Below are positions 7,451 to 8,036 of a stretch of DNA of 8,036 bases, piece by piece. A model generated the notes under the pieces. It ran no database searches. It saw only the letters and a list, made by a program, of their open reading frames with translations, and was not told where the DNA came from. The translations under genes and the position numbers were made by a program. The stretch is from Candidatus Hydrogenedentota bacterium (GTDB taxonomy: Bacteria; Spirochaetota; Leptospiria; Turneriellales; J094), in the NCBI GenBank assembly GCA_003695005.1, contig RFJE01000046.1, forward strand, positions 1 to 8,036. The letters run 5' to 3'. Within the stretch, counting starts at the first letter, position 1. Each line of letters begins with the position of its first letter.

Positions 7451-7499
7451 CAGCGATTCTCGGCGAAACGACGTATCGCTGAAATCAAATTAAAAAAAT

Positions 7500-7595
7500 G
7501 GAAAAAAGGCCTGCTCGTGCTCAAACAGTCCTCCCCAGCACCAAATTTTAATTTGGTGCTGGGTGCTTAAGCTGCGCCGAGCAGGCCTTTTTTCC
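7500..7595. terminator. Bidirectional terminator between convergent genes, with nested hairpin
   Basis: GGAAAAAAGGCCTGCTCG (7500-7517) is perfectly complementary to 7578-7595, which ends GGCCTTTTTTCC. The GC-rich half of the stem is flanked by an A-tract on the left and a T-tract on the right, so each strand reads as a GC-rich stem followed by a U-run. It can therefore serve both the SemiSWEET transcript and the convergent gene on the right. The 60-nt loop is unusually long but contains its own strong hairpin (7534-7563), which would bring the arms together. Confidence 0.7.
7534..7563. repeat. Inner perfect hairpin within the terminator loop
   Basis: CCCAGCACCAAA (7534-7545) pairs perfectly with TTTGGTGCTGGG (7552-7563) around a 6-nt AT loop, or with 14 pairs if the loop is squeezed to 2 nt. 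It sits near the middle of the 18-bp outer stem's loop, giving a two-tier structure that is nearly symmetric between the strands. Confidence 0.8.
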
Positions 7596-7613
7596 CTTCA
7601 CCGAGAATTGTTG

Positions 7614-7622
7614 GTTACTAAT
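7614..7622. repeat. Right copy of 9-bp direct repeat GTTACTAAT (probable target-site duplication)
   Basis: This copy is identical to 7442-7450 and starts directly after the right terminal inverted repeat. It lies 4 nt from the stop codon of the convergent minus-strand gene. Removing the element plus one repeat copy would leave the two convergent genes only about 5 nt apart. Confidence 0.75.
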
Positions 7623-7626
7623 TTCT

Positions 7627-8036
7627 TTATTCCCATTTTAATCGGAAGATACGCTTCCCCCATGATTTCCACGAAAGGTGAGGTCTTTTCCCACCCGGGA
7701 GACGCTCAAAAGGAATGATTTCGTATAAATTGGTTTGTGCATATTTTTGGTATAAGTTTGGAAAATATCTTGTTTCTAGGGAAATATCCGAACCTAATAA
7801 AGATGCAACGGAAGATAATACATGCTTTGCTGATTTTGGAAAATTCATGTTAGCTTTTTCGAGTGCTTCGTAAGCTAAACCTTTTAAGACTAATAAAGTG
7901 CCATGCTCGGAACTTTCTGTTTCAATTCGAGGGGTTACTTTTATTTTTTTCTCGAGTACCATTTGGTGGATAATTTCATTAAAGAACATTGGCATAGGAC
8001 TTCCTTCAATATGGAGATAAGGAACACCACTAATAC
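7627..8036 (-). CDS. Protein of unknown function, 5' end probably beyond the window
   Basis: I do not recognise this protein. From an ATG at 7995 it would have 122 residues, and that ATG has an AAGGA 6 nt upstream (8002-8006). However, the frame stays open to the window edge for 13 more codons. Those codons look coding: 12 of 13 third positions are A or T while 8 of 13 first positions are G or C, and they read as ordinary protein (G-V-P-Y-L-H-I-E-G). The gene therefore probably starts outside the window. No signal peptide or membrane segment is visible in the part seen. The last about 20 residues are basic and aromatic (P-H-L-S-W-K-S-W-G-K-R), which could suit nucleic-acid or membrane-surface binding, but this is speculation. 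It converges on the SemiSWEET gene, and the structured element fills the space between them. Confidence 0.65.
   Translation of the reverse strand, partial: ISGVPYLHIEGSPMPMFFNEIIHQMVLEKKIKVTPRIETESSEHGTLLVLKGLAYEALEKANMNFPKSAKHVLSSVASLLGSDISLETRYFPNLYQKYAQTNLYEIIPFERLPGGKRPHLSWKSWGKRIFRLKWE

Larger units (their letters stand above)
7451..7613. mobile_element. 163-bp MITE-like element with terminal inverted repeats
   Basis: The left end begins CAGCGATTCTCGGCGAA, and the right end read inward from 7613 begins CAACAATTCTCGGTGAA. They match at 14 of 17 positions, including an unbroken 8-nt block. A perfect 9-bp direct repeat abuts both ends. The interior has no open reading frame of note but is full of secondary structure: an 18-bp inverted repeat (7500-7517 with 7578-7595), a nested hairpin (7534-7563), and a small repeat at the left end (7451-7457 with 7475-7481). 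Two of the three end mismatches would be G-U pairs in RNA, so the termini can also close a long-range RNA stem. This is the build of a non-autonomous insertion lacking its own transposase. The transposase family cannot be named from these ends. No second copy is present in the window. Confidence 0.65.

Noticed and set aside
7442..7622. Integron attC site or gene cassette
   Set aside because: The size and folding are suggestive, but the ends lack the R' (GTTRRRY) and R'' core sites in proper order. The direct repeat fits a target duplication better.
7450..7626. Riboswitch or leader RNA
   Set aside because: The structured region lies at the 3' ends of two convergent genes, not before a gene, and has no aptamer core I recognise.

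Overview
The window looks like chromosomal DNA from an AT-rich Gram-negative bacterium, most likely a spirochaete of the Leptospira type. That guess rests on the mix of genes: a secreted PD40/beta-propeller envelope protein, a GAF-GGDEF diguanylate cyclase, a bacterial SemiSWEET and a stand-alone bioB. I could not test it by database search, so it is an inference of moderate to low confidence. Nearly all the DNA is coding. I see no rRNA, tRNA, CRISPR array, phage gene or transposase gene.

Layout. Positions 1-2871 hold a minus-strand cluster read right to left: prfB (release factor 2), a LysE-type exporter starting 2 nt after the prfB stop, then 51 nt later a secreted PD40-repeat protein that runs off the left edge. 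Positions 2929-7449 hold a plus-strand cluster: a GAF-GGDEF diguanylate cyclase, a small unrecognised membrane protein, bioB (biotin synthase), gpmI (cofactor-independent phosphoglycerate mutase) and a SemiSWEET sugar transporter whose start overlaps the gpmI stop by 4 nt. The two clusters diverge from a short AT-rich gap at about 2872-2928. At the right edge a minus-strand gene of unknown function (7627 to beyond 8036) converges on the SemiSWEET gene.

The most unusual part is the only sizeable non-coding stretch, 7450-7626. It holds a 163-bp element with 17-bp imperfect terminal inverted repeats (14/17 identical). A perfect 9-bp direct repeat (GTTACTAAT) abuts its outer ends, as a target-site duplication would. 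Inside are an 18-bp inverted repeat with an A-tract on one side and a T-tract on the other, and a nested 12-14 bp hairpin. This looks like a non-autonomous, MITE-like insertion that landed in a tiny gap between two convergent genes and now acts as a two-way transcription terminator.

Functionally the window mixes housekeeping (translation termination, lower glycolysis, biotin) with envelope and signalling functions. Two further points deserve attention. prfB has no sign of the autoregulatory +1 frameshift found in many bacteria. Sugar entry (SemiSWEET) looks translationally coupled to a glycolytic enzyme (GpmI). No complete new defence or signalling system is evident.
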